Part shown: positions 17,114-26,567 of the stretch, in pieces
How positions within the stretch are numbered: the stretch's first letter is position 1
Layout: the number at the start of each line of letters is the position of its first letter
Assembly: GCF_029541745.1 (NCBI RefSeq)
Contig: NZ_CP089746.1
Coordinates: 7,325,559 to 7,389,558 of the forward strand
Direction of reading: 5' to 3'
DNA: 64,000 bases
From: Streptomyces sp. LX-29
GTDB taxonomy: Bacteria > Actinomycetota > Actinomycetes > Streptomycetales > Streptomycetaceae
The notes under the pieces: generated by a model
Told to the model about the DNA's origin: nothing
Seen by the model: only the letters and a program-made list of their open reading frames with translations
Databases searched by the model: none
Translations under genes and position numbers: made by a program

Positions 17114-18442
17114 ATGGCAGGGCCGCACGCCCTACCCCTGGACGCGATCGTCATGGCGGACATCGCGATCGTGCTGCTCGCGGGAGCCGGCGTGCTCGCC
17201 CTGGCCCGCCGGCTGCGCCAGCCCCCGGTCATCGGCGAGATCGCCGTCGGCATAGCGCTCGGGCCGAGCGTGCTGGGGCTGTTACCGGGAGACCTTCCGC
17301 AGCGGATCTTCCCGGACGAGGCCCGCCCGCTGCTGTCCGCGGTCGCCCAACTCGGCCTGCTCCTCTTCATGTTCCTGGCGGGCTGGGAACTGGACGGCGC
17401 CATGCTGCGCGGTCGCCAGCGGGCGGTGATCTCCATGGCCGCCTCGGCGATGGCGGTGCCCTTCGCCCTGGGCGCCGGGCTCGCGGTCCTGCTGGCCGCG
17501 GAGTACGGCGGGGACACCGGCACCAGTGCCTTCGTGCTCTATCTGGGCACCGCCATGTCCATCACGGCCTTCCCCGTGCTGGCCCGCATCCTCAGCGACA
17601 GCGGCATGATCCGTACCCCCGTCGGGGTGCTGGCGATGGCGTGCGCGGCCATCGGGGACGTCATGGCGTGGTGTCTGCTGGTCGTGGTCGTCGCCGTGGC
17701 CGAGGCCGACGGCGGGGGACGGGTCGTCGAGGTCATCGTGTTGACCGTCCTCTACGCGCTGGTCATGGCCCTCGTCGTGCGTCCGTTCCTGCGCTGGGCG
17801 CTGCACCGGGCCGGGGAGCGGGCGGCGGCCGGGCGGCTGTTCACCGTGGTCGGCGCCGGGGCGCTGCTCTCCTCGTACGTCACCTCGTGGATCGGCACCC
17901 ATGCGATCTTCGGCGCCTTCGCCTTCGGCCTGGCGATGCCCCGTCAGCTGCGACAGGGGCTGCGGGAGAGCATCGAGGAGCCGCTGAGCAAGGTCGGCAC
18001 CCTGCTGCTGCCGGTGTTCTTCATCATCACCGGACTGTCCGTCGACTTCGGCTCGCTCGGCTGGTCGGACGTCGTCGTGCTGGCCGCGATCCTGGCGGTC
18101 GCCGTGGCCGGCAAGCTGGCGGGCGCCATGGTCCCGGCGCGGCTGGCCGGGCTGCGCTGGCGCGAGGCCACCGCGTTCGGCGTCCTGATGAACACCCGCG
18201 GGCTGACGGAGCTGGTCATCCTCGACGTCGGCCGCCGACTCGGGGTGATCGACGCCCGACTGTTCGCGATCATGGTGGTGATGGCGCTGGTCACCACGGC
18301 CATGGCGGGCCCGCTGCTGCACCTGCTCGGCGTCACCGACCCGCCGGCCGACACCGCCCGGCTGCCCGCCCAGGGCGGCGGGGACGACCGCGCCGACGAG
18401 GAGCTGACCGCGGCCGGGACGCGCGGCGACGCCGCGAAGTGA
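17114..18442 (+). CDS. CPA2-family cation:proton antiporter
   Basis: This 442-residue membrane protein has about 12 hydrophobic segments. Family landmarks are present: PPVIGEIAVGIALGPSVLG near residue 37, TAMSITAFPVLARIL near residue 150, HAIFGAFAFGLAMP, and NTRGLTELVILDVG. There is no C-terminal TrkA-N/RCK domain, so it resembles NapA/KefB-core antiporters and related antibiotic-cluster antiporters. ATG 17114 follows GGAGG. The last codons and stop lie inside a 13-bp tandem repeat. Confidence 0.92.
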   Translation: MAGPHALPLDAIVMADIAIVLLAGAGVLALARRLRQPPVIGEIAVGIALGPSVLGLLPGDLPQRIFPDEARPLLSAVAQLGLLLFMFLAGWELDGAMLRGRQRAVISMAASAMAVPFALGAGLAVLLAAEYGGDTGTSAFVLYLGTAMSITAFPVLARILSDSGMIRTPVGVLAMACAAIGDVMAWCLLVVVVAVAEADGGGRVVEVIVLTVLYALVMALVVRPFLRWALHRAGERAAAGRLFTVVGAGALLSSYVTSWIGTHAIFGAFAFGLAMPRQLRQGLRESIEEPLSKVGTLLLPVFFIITGLSVDFGSLGWSDVVVLAAILAVAVAGKLAGAMVPARLAGLRWREATAFGVLMNTRGLTELVILDVGRRLGVIDARLFAIMVVMALVTTAMAGPLLHLLGVTDPPADTARLPAQGGGDDRADEELTAAGTRGDAAK

Positions 18443-18540
18443 CGCCGCGTAGTGACGCCGCGTAGTGACGCCGCGAAGTGACGGCGTGGAGTGGCGGCGT
18501 GGAGTGACGCCGCGAACTGACGGCGCGAGGTGGCGGCGCG
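18425..18540. repeat. 13-bp tandem repeat across the antiporter stop codon
   Basis: Nine units of AGTGACGCCGCGT or near variants run without gaps from 18425. The antiporter stop TGA (18440-18442) is part of the second unit, and nearly every unit repeats the TGA-containing AGTGA. Confidence 0.85.
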
Positions 18541-18595
18541 CCGCGCGGGTCCGTACGACGGAGTCCGCCGCTGTGAACGGAGTCCGCCGTACGAC

Positions 18596-18640
18596 GGGCC
18601 CGCCCGTACGACCGGTGGCTCCGGTCGTACGGGCGGGCCC
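18596..18640. terminator. Strong bidirectional terminator (20-bp perfect stem)
   Basis: GGGCCCGCCCGTACGACCGG (18596-18615) pairs perfectly with 18621-18640 around the loop TGGCT. It sits between the convergent antiporter and MATE genes, so it probably ends transcription from both sides. Confidence 0.85.
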
Positions 18641-18671
18641 CCGGGCCCTGGTCCCGGTGCCACGCCCTCGG

Positions 18672-20057
18672 TCACGGCAGTGCGCGGTGGAAGCGGCGGA
18701 GCAGCAGCGCCGCCGTGGTGGCCAGGCCGGCGAACAGGCCGCACCAGGTGCCGAGGGTCTCCAGGTCGGCGGCCACGCCGAGCAGCCACGCGGCGGGCAG
18801 GCCGACCAGCCAGTAGCCGACCAGCGTGATGCGGAACCCGCCGCGGGTGTCGTCGAGCCCGCGCAGCAGCCCCACGCCGATGTTCTGCGCGCAGTCCACG
18901 TACTGCAGGACCGCCGCCACCAGCAGCAACCCGGTGGCGGTGTCCAGCGCCGCCCCGCCGCCCTCGGCCCCGTCCAGGAAGGGCCGCAGCACCAGCCGGG
19001 GCAGCGTCGCGTAGACCAGCGCGACCCCGCTCATCACCATCGCGCCGCAGATCAGCGCGGTGCGGGCGGTGCGGCGCGCCGCCTCCGGGCGGCCCCGGGC
19101 CAGCTCCCGGCTCACCCCCAGCGAGGCCGCGTGCGAGAGGCCAACCGACACCTGGAAGACGATGTACACCAGCTGGTTGACGGCGGTGTGGGCGGCCAGG
19201 GCGGCGCTGCCGAAGCTGCCGACGACCAGCGCGACGACCGAGAAGAAGCCCGCCTCGGAGCCGTAGGTGGCGGCGATCGGGATGCCCAGGCCCAGCAGTC
19301 GGCGCAAGGTCGCGGGCCGGGCGCGCCAGGCGGCCAGGGTCAGCATCGGGGCCAGCTCCGGGTCGCGGCGCGCCGCGGCGTGCAACGCCAGGAACGACAG
19401 CAGATGGACCGCCGTGGTGGCGAGGCCGATGCCGGCCAGGCCCAGCCGGGGCAGCGGCCCGCTGCCGTGGATCAGACCCCAGTTGAGCGCCGCGTTCACC
19501 GCGACCGAGCCGAGGGTGATGCGCAGCAGCGCCTGCGGGCGGCGCAGTCCGACGGTGAACTGACGGATCGTCTGGAACCAGAGGCAGGGGAGCAGCCCCG
19601 GTGCCAGCGCCAGCAGCATGGGACGCATCCGGTCCACCACGGCCTGGTCCTGGCCGAGGAGGCCCACGGCCTCGCCGATCAGCACCATCAGCACCGCGCC
19701 GGCCGCCCCGGCCAGGGTGGCCAGCGCCAGCGCCGCGCGCAGCAGTTCCCGCACCTCGCCCCGCGCGTGCTCGTCGGTGGGCTCGTTCCGGGCCGAGGCG
19801 GCCGCGATCTGGTTGCCCACCGCCGTGACCAGGCCGACGCCCATGGTGCGCAGCTGGTTGAAGATGACCAGCGCCAGCCCGCCGGCCGCCAGCTCCGTCA
19901 CCCCGAGGACGCCCATCATCACCGTGTCGGTGGTGGTGAGCGCGACCTGGGCGAGCTGGGTGAGGGCCAGCGGCACGGCGAGGACGGCGAGTTCGCGGCC
20001 GTCCCGGCGGAAGGCGGCGACCGGGCCGGTGTCCGCGGTCGGTGTCGAGGTCGGCAT
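18672..20057 (-). CDS. MATE-family efflux transporter
   Basis: This 461-residue membrane protein has the two six-helix halves of MATE exporters. The first half starts LAVPLALTQLAQVALTTTDTVMMG and the second LLGLGIPIAATYGSEAGFFS. Its start lies 3 bases after the stop of the SbnA-like gene, so it is the last gene of the iron-box-linked operon. In this context it is the likely exporter of the operon's product. Confidence 0.92.
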   Translation of the reverse strand: MPTSTPTADTGPVAAFRRDGRELAVLAVPLALTQLAQVALTTTDTVMMGVLGVTELAAGGLALVIFNQLRTMGVGLVTAVGNQIAAASARNEPTDEHARGEVRELLRAALALATLAGAAGAVLMVLIGEAVGLLGQDQAVVDRMRPMLLALAPGLLPCLWFQTIRQFTVGLRRPQALLRITLGSVAVNAALNWGLIHGSGPLPRLGLAGIGLATTAVHLLSFLALHAAARRDPELAPMLTLAAWRARPATLRRLLGLGIPIAATYGSEAGFFSVVALVVGSFGSAALAAHTAVNQLVYIVFQVSVGLSHAASLGVSRELARGRPEAARRTARTALICGAMVMSGVALVYATLPRLVLRPFLDGAEGGGAALDTATGLLLVAAVLQYVDCAQNIGVGLLRGLDDTRGGFRITLVGYWLVGLPAAWLLGVAADLETLGTWCGLFAGLATTAALLLRRFHRALP

Positions 20058-20060
20058 GGG

Positions 20061-21194
20061 TCACTCCTCTTTCTCCCGATCGCCCGAACGGTATCCGCCG
20101 CCCGCGGAACCACGCTCGTGTCCACCGGAGGCACGGCTCCGGCCGCCCGGCTCGCCGCCGCGGCCGTGGTGCGCGCGGAGTGCGGTGAGGCGCGCCGTGA
20201 CCTCCTTCTCGACGGCCGGATCGAGCAGGTCCCGTTCCGCCATCCAGGCGTCGTCGAAGACCGTGTCGAGGTACTTCTCGCCGCCGTCGTTGACCAGCGC
20301 GACCATGGTGGCGCCGGGCGGCAGCCGATGCAGACGGTCCAGCGCCGCATGGACCACGCCGCCCGCGGAGCCGCCGATGAGCAGCCCGGTGCGGGCGGCG
20401 ACCGCCCGCGCGGTGGCGAACGCCTCGACGTCGCCGACCTTCACGCCCTCGTCGATCAGGGCGAAGTCGACGAGGGCGCCGATGGGAGCACCCTCGGGGG
20501 TGCCGGTGCCGGACTGGTAGTAGTCGTGGGCGGGGCCGCCGAAGGCGATGGAGCCCTTCGGCTCGACGCCCACGGTCCGCACCCCGGGCACCGTCCGGCG
20601 CAGCTCCCGGGCCGTGCCGCAGAGTCCGCCGCCGGTGCCGACGGCGCCGATGAGCACGTCGACGCGGCCGTCGAGGGCCTGGTCGAGCTCGTGGGCGACG
20701 CGGTGGTACCCCACCGCGTTGGCCGGGTTGTTGTGCTGTTCGGTGAAGACGGCGTTCTCGGTCTCCTTCGCCAGCCGCTCGGCGAGCTCCTCGCGGGCGG
20801 CGGTGGCCAGCTCCCCGGTGCCGTCCTCGGCGACGTACACGAGTCGGGTGCCCATGGCCTTCATGGCGCGGAGCTTGTCGACGCAGGCGTGGTGGTCGAC
20901 GACGGCGGTGAAGGTGTAGCCGCGCTCCGCGGCGATCACGGCCAGCCCCAGGCCGGTGTTGCCGGAGGTGGACTCGATGATGTGGCCGCCGGGGCGCAGC
21001 GCGCCGCACTCCTCGGCGTCGAGCACCATCTGGCGGGCCATGCGGATCTTGGCGGTGCCGGTCGGGTTGAACATCTCCAGCTTGAGCAGCAGCCGGCCGC
21101 CGTCGCCGGTGCGGCACAGCTCGAACAGGGGAGTGGCGCCGATGAGTTCGGAGACCCGGCGCGCGATGGTCGGGCGGAGGAGGGTGTTGTCCAT
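20061..21194 (-). CDS. SbnA-like PLP synthase (2,3-diaminopropionate pathway)
   Basis: This 377-residue fold-type II PLP enzyme of the cysteine synthase group has the Schiff-base Lys in NPTGTAKIRMA (about residue 49), the phosphate loop STSGNTG, and GAVGTGGGLCG. The SbnA reaction joins O-phospho-L-serine to L-glutamate, giving N-(1-amino-1-carboxy-2-ethyl)-glutamate. Pairing with an SbnB-like dehydrogenase two genes upstream, not with serine acetyltransferase, supports that role over cysteine synthesis. The C-terminal 45 residues are Gly/Arg-rich and probably disordered. Confidence 0.85.
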   Translation of the reverse strand: MDNTLLRPTIARRVSELIGATPLFELCRTGDGGRLLLKLEMFNPTGTAKIRMARQMVLDAEECGALRPGGHIIESTSGNTGLGLAVIAAERGYTFTAVVDHHACVDKLRAMKAMGTRLVYVAEDGTGELATAAREELAERLAKETENAVFTEQHNNPANAVGYHRVAHELDQALDGRVDVLIGAVGTGGGLCGTARELRRTVPGVRTVGVEPKGSIAFGGPAHDYYQSGTGTPEGAPIGALVDFALIDEGVKVGDVEAFATARAVAARTGLLIGGSAGGVVHAALDRLHRLPPGATMVALVNDGGEKYLDTVFDDAWMAERDLLDPAVEKEVTARLTALRAHHGRGGEPGGRSRASGGHERGSAGGGYRSGDREKEE

Positions 21195-21222
21195 GTCGGT
21201 TCCCGGGGGGAGAGCGGACGGT

Positions 21223-22596
21223 TCAGAGGGCGGTGTGCCGGTCCAGCCGCCAGCGCCGGCGCCGGCCGTCGTGGTCGAGGACGATCTTCGGGGGCAGCGG
21301 GAGGTCGTGGAACGGCGACTCGTTGGAGTCCATCTGGTAGCCGGCGGTGTTCGGATAGACCAGCAGGTCGCCGATGGCGGGCCGGGCCGGCAGCGGCACC
21401 TTGCGCCAGCTGAGCATGTCCGACTCCAGGCAGGAGGCCCCGCCCACGCAGGCCGCGAAGGGCTGTGTGGGTCCGGTGGCCGGGGCCCGCGGCACCAGCA
21501 CCGGATCGGGCAGGAACTCGCTGTTGAACCACTGCTCGCTCAGGCTCAGGCTGGTGCCGTCGACCGTCACGATCCCGTACTCCCGCGACTTGACGCCCTG
21601 GACCCGGAAGACCGTGCAGCCCGCCCGGTCCAGCAGTGCCCGCCCCGGCTCCAGCAGCAGCGCGACGCCGGCGTCGTGCAACAGCGCGCTGAGCGGGGCG
21701 CGTTCGCCGCGCGGGGTGGCGGCCAGCACGGCGCGCAGCGCGTCGGCCCCCGAGGTCGGCGAGTGGTACGGGTAGAACGAGGGGAAGCTCCGCCCGGCGT
21801 GGAAGAGCTGGGCGCGCTCTTCGGTGTCCAGGCCCGTGAACCGGTCCCAGTCGGCGCGGGCCAGGTAGTCCACCGCGAAGCCGCCGCCGATGCTGATCCG
21901 GTCGGCGGCCAGCCCCAGGGCGCGGGCCCGCCGGCACAGCGCGACGAGCTGCCCGGCGAGGTCGGCCCGCGGCTGGACGGCGTAGCCGGACAGATGGAAG
22001 GAGAATCCCTCCATCCGGACCGCGTCGGCCGCCTCCCGGCAGCGGGCCAGCGCCGCCGCCAACTCGGTGCGGTCGAAGCCGAAGCGGCTGTGCGGCTGGG
22101 CCGGCGGCAGGCCGCGCAGCAGCAGCCGGGCCGGGCGCGATCCGTGCCCCAGGGCGATCACCCGGTCCAGCTCGTCCGGCGAGTCCACGGTGATCAGGCA
22201 GCCCTGGAGCACGGCGGGGCGCAGCAGCGCGTCGGCCTTGGCGGGGCCGGTGACGACGATGTGCTCGCCCCGCACCCCGTGGCCGAGGGCCTCGCGCAGC
22301 TCGGCCGCGCTGGCCACGTCCACACCGAGGCCGGTCGCCGCGCACCGCTCGATCCATACGGCGGCCTTGTTGGCCTTCTTCGCGTAGTGGATGTGGCCCG
22401 CCGTGCCCGTCTCGTCCAGCACCGCCCGGAAGGCGGCGGCGTTGGCGTCGAAGCGGCCGGGCAGCAGCAGATGGTAGGGGCCGCCGAAGGCGTACGACAG
22501 CTCGTGCGGCAGCTCGCCGTCGAGGACGGCGGCGAGCTGCGGGTCGTCGTGCGCGGGGAGCGACAGCGGCGCCGGAGGGGTCTCCGTCACCGCCAC
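21223..22596 (-). CDS. Type III PLP-dependent decarboxylase (Y4yA/SbnH-like)
   Basis: This 457-residue alanine-racemase-fold PLP enzyme of the ornithine/diaminopimelate decarboxylase family has the PLP lysine region HYAKKANKA, GGGFAVDY, EPGRALLD and a conserved Cys-containing CVGGASCLESDML near the C-terminus. The start is GTG 22596, seven bases after GGAGG; it overlaps the upstream SbnB-like gene by 10 bp, implying coupled translation. In NIS siderophore loci the homologous enzyme decarboxylates a citryl- or aspartyl-type intermediate. Here the substrate is unknown because no synthetase is encoded nearby. Confidence 0.87.
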   Translation of the reverse strand: MAVTETPPAPLSLPAHDDPQLAAVLDGELPHELSYAFGGPYHLLLPGRFDANAAAFRAVLDETGTAGHIHYAKKANKAAVWIERCAATGLGVDVASAAELREALGHGVRGEHIVVTGPAKADALLRPAVLQGCLITVDSPDELDRVIALGHGSRPARLLLRGLPPAQPHSRFGFDRTELAAALARCREAADAVRMEGFSFHLSGYAVQPRADLAGQLVALCRRARALGLAADRISIGGGFAVDYLARADWDRFTGLDTEERAQLFHAGRSFPSFYPYHSPTSGADALRAVLAATPRGERAPLSALLHDAGVALLLEPGRALLDRAGCTVFRVQGVKSREYGIVTVDGTSLSLSEQWFNSEFLPDPVLVPRAPATGPTQPFAACVGGASCLESDMLSWRKVPLPARPAIGDLLVYPNTAGYQMDSNESPFHDLPLPPKIVLDHDGRRRRWRLDRHTAL

Positions 22597-23576
22597 AGTG
22601 CGACCTCCGTGCCCAGTCCGCGGGCGATGGCGAGCTCGGCGAACCGGTGGCCGAGGGCGATGTCGGTGACGACCAGACCGCTGTTGTAGGCGAAGATCCG
22701 CTCCCGGGGTCCGGTGCGGCCGCTCGCCTGCCCCGCGATCACCTGCGGGAACTCGGCGTGCACGGTGGGGAAGCGGCCGTGTTCGTCGGCCATGTCGGTC
22801 CCGGTGACGGCCATCTGCGCGGCGCTGGTGGCGATCACCCGGTCGGCCCGGTGCAGCGTGGAGGGCCGGATGCCGTAGCCGACCAGCACGCACAGCGCCC
22901 CGGGGCGCAGCCAGTCGGCCTCGACGGCGGCGGGGGTCCGCGGCCCCGCGGTGGCGAGCACGATGTCCGCCTCCGCCGCCGCGGTCCGCAGCTCGGTCAC
23001 CACCTCCAGCTCCCGGTCCGGGAAGTGCGCGGCCAACCGCTCCCGCACGGCGGCGATGCCGTCGGGGTGGGTGCCGTACAGCAGCAGCCGGTCCAGCTCG
23101 GGGAGGGTGGACAGCAGGAACGGGAGGGCCAGTCGGCCCTGGGTGCCGGTGCCGATGACCAGCGCCGTCCGGGCGGCCGACGCGGCGCACTCGCGGGCCA
23201 GCAGCGCCGAGACGGCGGGCGTGCGCAGGGCGCCGATCCGTCCGCAGTCCATCATCGCGACGGGCAGCCCGGTGGTGTCGTCGTAGAGGGTGAGCGCCGT
23301 GTAGTAGTGCTGGAGTTCGCGGCCCTCCTTCAGGCCGTGTTTGTAGGAGGTCTTCACGGCCACGGCCTCCCGGGTGCCGTCGCGGCCGAGCATGGCGTAG
23401 GCGACGGAGCGGCCGTCGGCGGGCTTGACGGTGAGCTTGGGCGGGGTGACGGACGTGCCGTCGGCGAGCGCCCGATAGGCCTGCTCGACCACGGAGACCA
23501 CGTCGGTCAGCGGTATGTCGATGCCGGACAGGTCGGTGGTGCTGAGGATGCGCAGCTTGGTGTCGTCGCCGGGCAT
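22587..23576 (-). CDS. SbnB-like dehydrogenase (ornithine cyclodeaminase family)
   Basis: This 329-residue NAD-dependent enzyme of the ornithine cyclodeaminase/mu-crystallin family contains VAVKTSYKHGL, LVIGTGTQGRLALPFL (dinucleotide binding, about residue 140) and DCGRIGALRTPAVSALLA. SbnB oxidatively cleaves the SbnA product to L-2,3-diaminopropionate and 2-oxoglutarate. ATG 23576 has GAGGAG at good spacing; a longer frame upstream runs into a GTGTGCGGT repeat and is not used. Its 2-oxoglutarate product is a cosubstrate of the dioxygenase encoded just upstream. Confidence 0.87.
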   Translation of the reverse strand: MPGDDTKLRILSTTDLSGIDIPLTDVVSVVEQAYRALADGTSVTPPKLTVKPADGRSVAYAMLGRDGTREAVAVKTSYKHGLKEGRELQHYYTALTLYDDTTGLPVAMMDCGRIGALRTPAVSALLARECAASAARTALVIGTGTQGRLALPFLLSTLPELDRLLLYGTHPDGIAAVRERLAAHFPDRELEVVTELRTAAAEADIVLATAGPRTPAAVEADWLRPGALCVLVGYGIRPSTLHRADRVIATSAAQMAVTGTDMADEHGRFPTVHAEFPQVIAGQASGRTGPRERIFAYNSGLVVTDIALGHRFAELAIARGLGTEVALWR

Positions 23577-23591
23577 GGGACTCCTCGTCAG

Positions 23592-23651
23592 CGGTGTGCG
23601 GTGTGCGGTGTGCGGTGCATGTGGTGCCGTGTGGTGCATGTGGTGCGGTGG
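23592..23651. repeat. GTGTGCGGT/GTGGTGCATGT short tandem repeats
   Basis: About 60 bp of GTG-rich short repeats lie in the 154-bp gap between the dioxygenase stop and the SbnB-like start. They may affect mRNA structure in the intercistronic gap. Confidence 0.6.
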
Positions 23652-23730
23652 GGGTGCCGGGGGGCGGCTCTCCCCACGAGGCGGGGCGGGGGCGAGGCCA
23701 GGCGGGAGGGGACCGGGCGGGGGCCGCGGG

Positions 23731-24738
23731 TCAGCCGGCGGGGCCCGGGGCGACCAACGCGGCCTGCCCGTAGCCGTGTTCCCGCAGTTCCTCGGGTGGC
23801 CGGGTGTGGTTGCTGGGGATGCGGACGGAGGCCCGCTTCAGCCAGCGGTCGGTCCCGTCGTAGCGGGCCCGGAAGGGCACCCGGCCGTGCACCGTCACGT
23901 CGTTGTCGACGAGCAGGATGTCGCCGGGGGTCAGTCGCACCGTGACGGTGACCCGGGCCAACTCCCGCTCCAGCCGGGCGTACGCGGCCCGGTGCGCGGG
24001 CGGCGCCTGGTCCAGCGGGGTGTAGGCGGGGTCGAAGCGCAGCGTCAGACCGGTCTCGGACGGCCACAGGGTGCGCACGGGAGGCGGGGGCAGCGCGCTG
24101 GCGCGCGCCGTGGCGTAGGAGTCGTCGGGGAGGATCGGCAGCAGCGGCTCGCAGAGCAGCGCCACGTCCGCCGGGTCGAGCGCGGTGTGGCGGATGCTGG
24201 CCGCGGTGGTCGCCACCCGGTCGTGGTTGCGGAGGCAGCCGAGCATCAGCAGATGGGCCCGGCCGGGGTGGAAGGCGTCTTCGGTGTGCGGGCTGAGCAG
24301 GACGTCGCTGCTGGCTCCGGTCTGCTCCTGTTCATGGCCGGGCGAGGGAACGATGTTGTGGACGAAGCGGCCGTTCTGCTGGCCCTGCCAGGCGATCGGC
24401 CGACCCCGCAGGGTGCCGAGCAGCAACAGGACGACGTCCCAGAAGGCGCCCGCGCGGCCCGCGGTGGACCAGTGTCCGGGGGTGGGGCCGATCGCGTCGT
24501 CGTCGACGGGCAGTCCGCGGAGCAGACAGATGCCGTCGGGCGCGTCGACGGGACGGACCAGGTGCCGGAGGGAGTGGCCGAGCGTGGCGGCCGCGGCGGG
24601 GAGGGAGTGGAGGAGTCGAGGGTGGTGGGGGGAGCGGTAGGTGGCGAGGAGGGCGTCGGCGGCTTCGGTGAGTTCTCGGATCGAGGTGGGGTCGAGCTTG
24701 CGGACGGGTGCGGGGCACGGGTCCATGTGCTGTTCCAT
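23731..24738 (-). CDS. Fe(II)/2-oxoglutarate dioxygenase, VioC/AsnO type
   Basis: This 335-residue non-heme iron oxygenase of the TauD/clavaminate-synthase-like family has the facial-triad motif HTEDAFHPGRAHLLMLGCLRN, which is the form seen in amino-acid beta-hydroxylases such as VioC and AsnO. The distal His is in DNDVTVHGRVPF and a 2-oxoglutarate-binding Arg in KRASVRIPSNH. ATG 24738 was chosen over the internal ATG four codons later; neither has a strong Shine-Dalgarno. It is the first gene of the left operon, starting 150 bp from the iron box. A free amino acid or the Dap pathway product is the probable substrate. Confidence 0.87.
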   Translation of the reverse strand: MEQHMDPCPAPVRKLDPTSIRELTEAADALLATYRSPHHPRLLHSLPAAAATLGHSLRHLVRPVDAPDGICLLRGLPVDDDAIGPTPGHWSTAGRAGAFWDVVLLLLGTLRGRPIAWQGQQNGRFVHNIVPSPGHEQEQTGASSDVLLSPHTEDAFHPGRAHLLMLGCLRNHDRVATTAASIRHTALDPADVALLCEPLLPILPDDSYATARASALPPPPVRTLWPSETGLTLRFDPAYTPLDQAPPAHRAAYARLERELARVTVTVRLTPGDILLVDNDVTVHGRVPFRARYDGTDRWLKRASVRIPSNHTRPPEELREHGYGQAALVAPGPAG

Positions 24739-24888
24739 CCGTTCCGTGGGGCCCGTGGGGGCCGAGCGTGCCGGTGATGCGTGGGGAGGGGCACGGAGAG
24801 CCGGCCGGGGAAGTCGGTCTGGAGCAACCGCTTGCCGGCCGCGCTCGATAAGGGGGATGGCGAGGGGAACGTACCAGCGCGGCAAGAG

Positions 24889-24907
24889 TTAGGCAAGGCT
24901 TACCTAA
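24889..24907. promoter_or_regulatory. IdeR/DmdR-type iron box
   Basis: TTAGGCAAGGCTTACCTAA matches the actinobacterial iron-box consensus TTAGGTTAGGCTCACCTAA at 16 of 19 positions. It stands between the dioxygenase and the substrate-binding-protein starts, so iron-bound DmdR1/IdeR should repress both operons when iron is plentiful. Confidence 0.85.
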
Positions 24908-25007
24908 ACGTCGAATTGGCCCTATCCTCCGTAGCGAATGCGCGGCGGGGACGCGGTCTTTGGCGCATCGAAACGAGGCAACACACGCTAGAGCGAGGAC
25001 GAACGAC

Positions 25008-26567
25008 GTGCAGATGTCGAGACGTCAGATCATGTCCACCGGCGGCGGAATCGGCGCCGCCGCCCTCATCACCGCATGCGGAGCCGACGACACCAACGGC
25101 GACTCCTCCCCCAAGCGGGGCTCGGAGAAACCGCGTTCAGGCGGCACGCTTCGCGTCGGCGCCCTCGGCCGCGCGGGAGCCGTCACCCGCGATCCGCACG
25201 GCGTGCAGTCCAACGAGAGCGACTACCTCGTCATCAGCCTGATCTACGACACCCTCACTACCCCCGGCGCCGGCCGCCGGAACACCGTGGCCCGGCTCGC
25301 CACCGACTGGCGCGCCGACAAGGACCTCAGGACCTGGCGGTTCACCCTCGCCGACGGCGCCACCTTCCACGACGGCACCCCGGTCACCGCGGAGGACGTG
25401 GTCTGGTCGCTGCGCCGACTGCGCGGCACCCCCGCCGGCGCCTCCCGGCTCCCCGGCGTCAAGGCCGCCGGCATCACCGCGGACGGCCGCCGCACGGTCG
25501 TGCTCAGGTCCGACTACGCCAACGCCGAACTGCCGCTGCTCACCCGCCTCACCACCTTCGTGCTCAAGCGCGACACCGACGCGAAGGAACTGGCCAAGGC
25601 GCCCGGCACCGGACCCTTCCGGCTCGACTGGTACCGCGCCGGCAACGCCCGGCTGGTCCGCAACGACGACTGGTACGGCGGCGAGGTCCGCCTCGACGCC
25701 ATCGAGGTGAAGATCTTCGAGAGCCCGCAGGCCATGGCCAGCGCGCTGCTCGCCGGCCAGCTCGATCTCGCCTCCAACGCGGGCGCGGTCGCCGCCCGTA
25801 CGGTCGCGGGGCGCAAGGACATCCAGGTGGTGCGCCGCCCGAACGACCTGGCGCTGCCCATCGTCATGCGCACCGCCGACGGCAGCCCGTTCGCCGACCC
25901 CAGGGTTCGCCAGGCGCTGCGGCTGGCCGTCGACCGCGAGGCCATGGTCAAGCAGGTCCTCAGCGGCTACGGCAGGGTCGGCAACGACGTGCTGGGCACC
26001 GGCGACCCGGCCTACGACACGGGACTTCCGCAACGCACCCGGGACCTGGACCGGGCCCGACAGCTGCTGAAGGAGGCCGACTTCGACCTGTCCCGGACCT
26101 ACCGCCTGCACACCACCGAGGACGTCGCCGGCCTCGCCGAGTCCGCCACGCTCTTCACCACCCAGGTGCGCGAGGCCGGAGTCAAGGTGGAGGTGGTCAA
26201 GCAGGAGTCCGCCAAGTTCTGGGACCAGACCTGGCTCAAGGGCGACCTCTACACCACCTACTGGGGCACCAACGACTCCGTCGTCTTCTTCGCCAGCAAG
26301 ACCATGGTCTCCGAGTCCGCGACGAACGAGGCCGGCTGGCGCGACGCCGAGTTCGACCGCACGTACCAGAAGGCGGTCGCCACCGCCGACGCGGGCGCCC
26401 GCGGCAAGGTGCTCGACCGGCTCCAACGGATCGAGTACGAGCGCTCGGGCTATCTGCTCTGGGGTATGGCCGACGGCATCGACCTGGCCGCCGCCCCCGT
26501 GCGTGACCTGCCCGAACTGCCCGGCTACGGGCGGGTCCAGCTTGAGCGGGCATGGCTGGCCCGCTGA
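25008..26567 (+). CDS. Tat lipoprotein, SBP_bac_5-type substrate-binding protein
   Basis: This 519-residue extracellular binding protein belongs to the peptide/nickel/opine family. The N-terminus combines a twin-arginine MSRRQIMSTGG with a lipobox LITAC about residue 22, so it is lipid-anchored after Tat export. Family motifs include LIYDTLTT, WRFTLADGATFHDGTPVTAEDV and FADPRVRQALRLAVDREAMV. GTG 25008 is preferred over ATG 25014 because GAGGAC then lies seven bases away. It starts 100 bp after the iron box. It probably binds a metal-chelate or small amino-acid-derived metallophore, as CntA does for staphylopine, though peptide uptake cannot be excluded. Confidence 0.88.
   Translation: MQMSRRQIMSTGGGIGAAALITACGADDTNGDSSPKRGSEKPRSGGTLRVGALGRAGAVTRDPHGVQSNESDYLVISLIYDTLTTPGAGRRNTVARLATDWRADKDLRTWRFTLADGATFHDGTPVTAEDVVWSLRRLRGTPAGASRLPGVKAAGITADGRRTVVLRSDYANAELPLLTRLTTFVLKRDTDAKELAKAPGTGPFRLDWYRAGNARLVRNDDWYGGEVRLDAIEVKIFESPQAMASALLAGQLDLASNAGAVAARTVAGRKDIQVVRRPNDLALPIVMRTADGSPFADPRVRQALRLAVDREAMVKQVLSGYGRVGNDVLGTGDPAYDTGLPQRTRDLDRARQLLKEADFDLSRTYRLHTTEDVAGLAESATLFTTQVREAGVKVEVVKQESAKFWDQTWLKGDLYTTYWGTNDSVVFFASKTMVSESATNEAGWRDAEFDRTYQKAVATADAGARGKVLDRLQRIEYERSGYLLWGMADGIDLAAAPVRDLPELPGYGRVQLERAWLAR

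Noticed and set aside
18465..21413. 982-codon plus-strand frame across the MATE and SbnA-like genes
   Set aside because: Spans two well-supported minus-strand genes and their junction; repetitive Arg/Gln/Ala translation with no motif.
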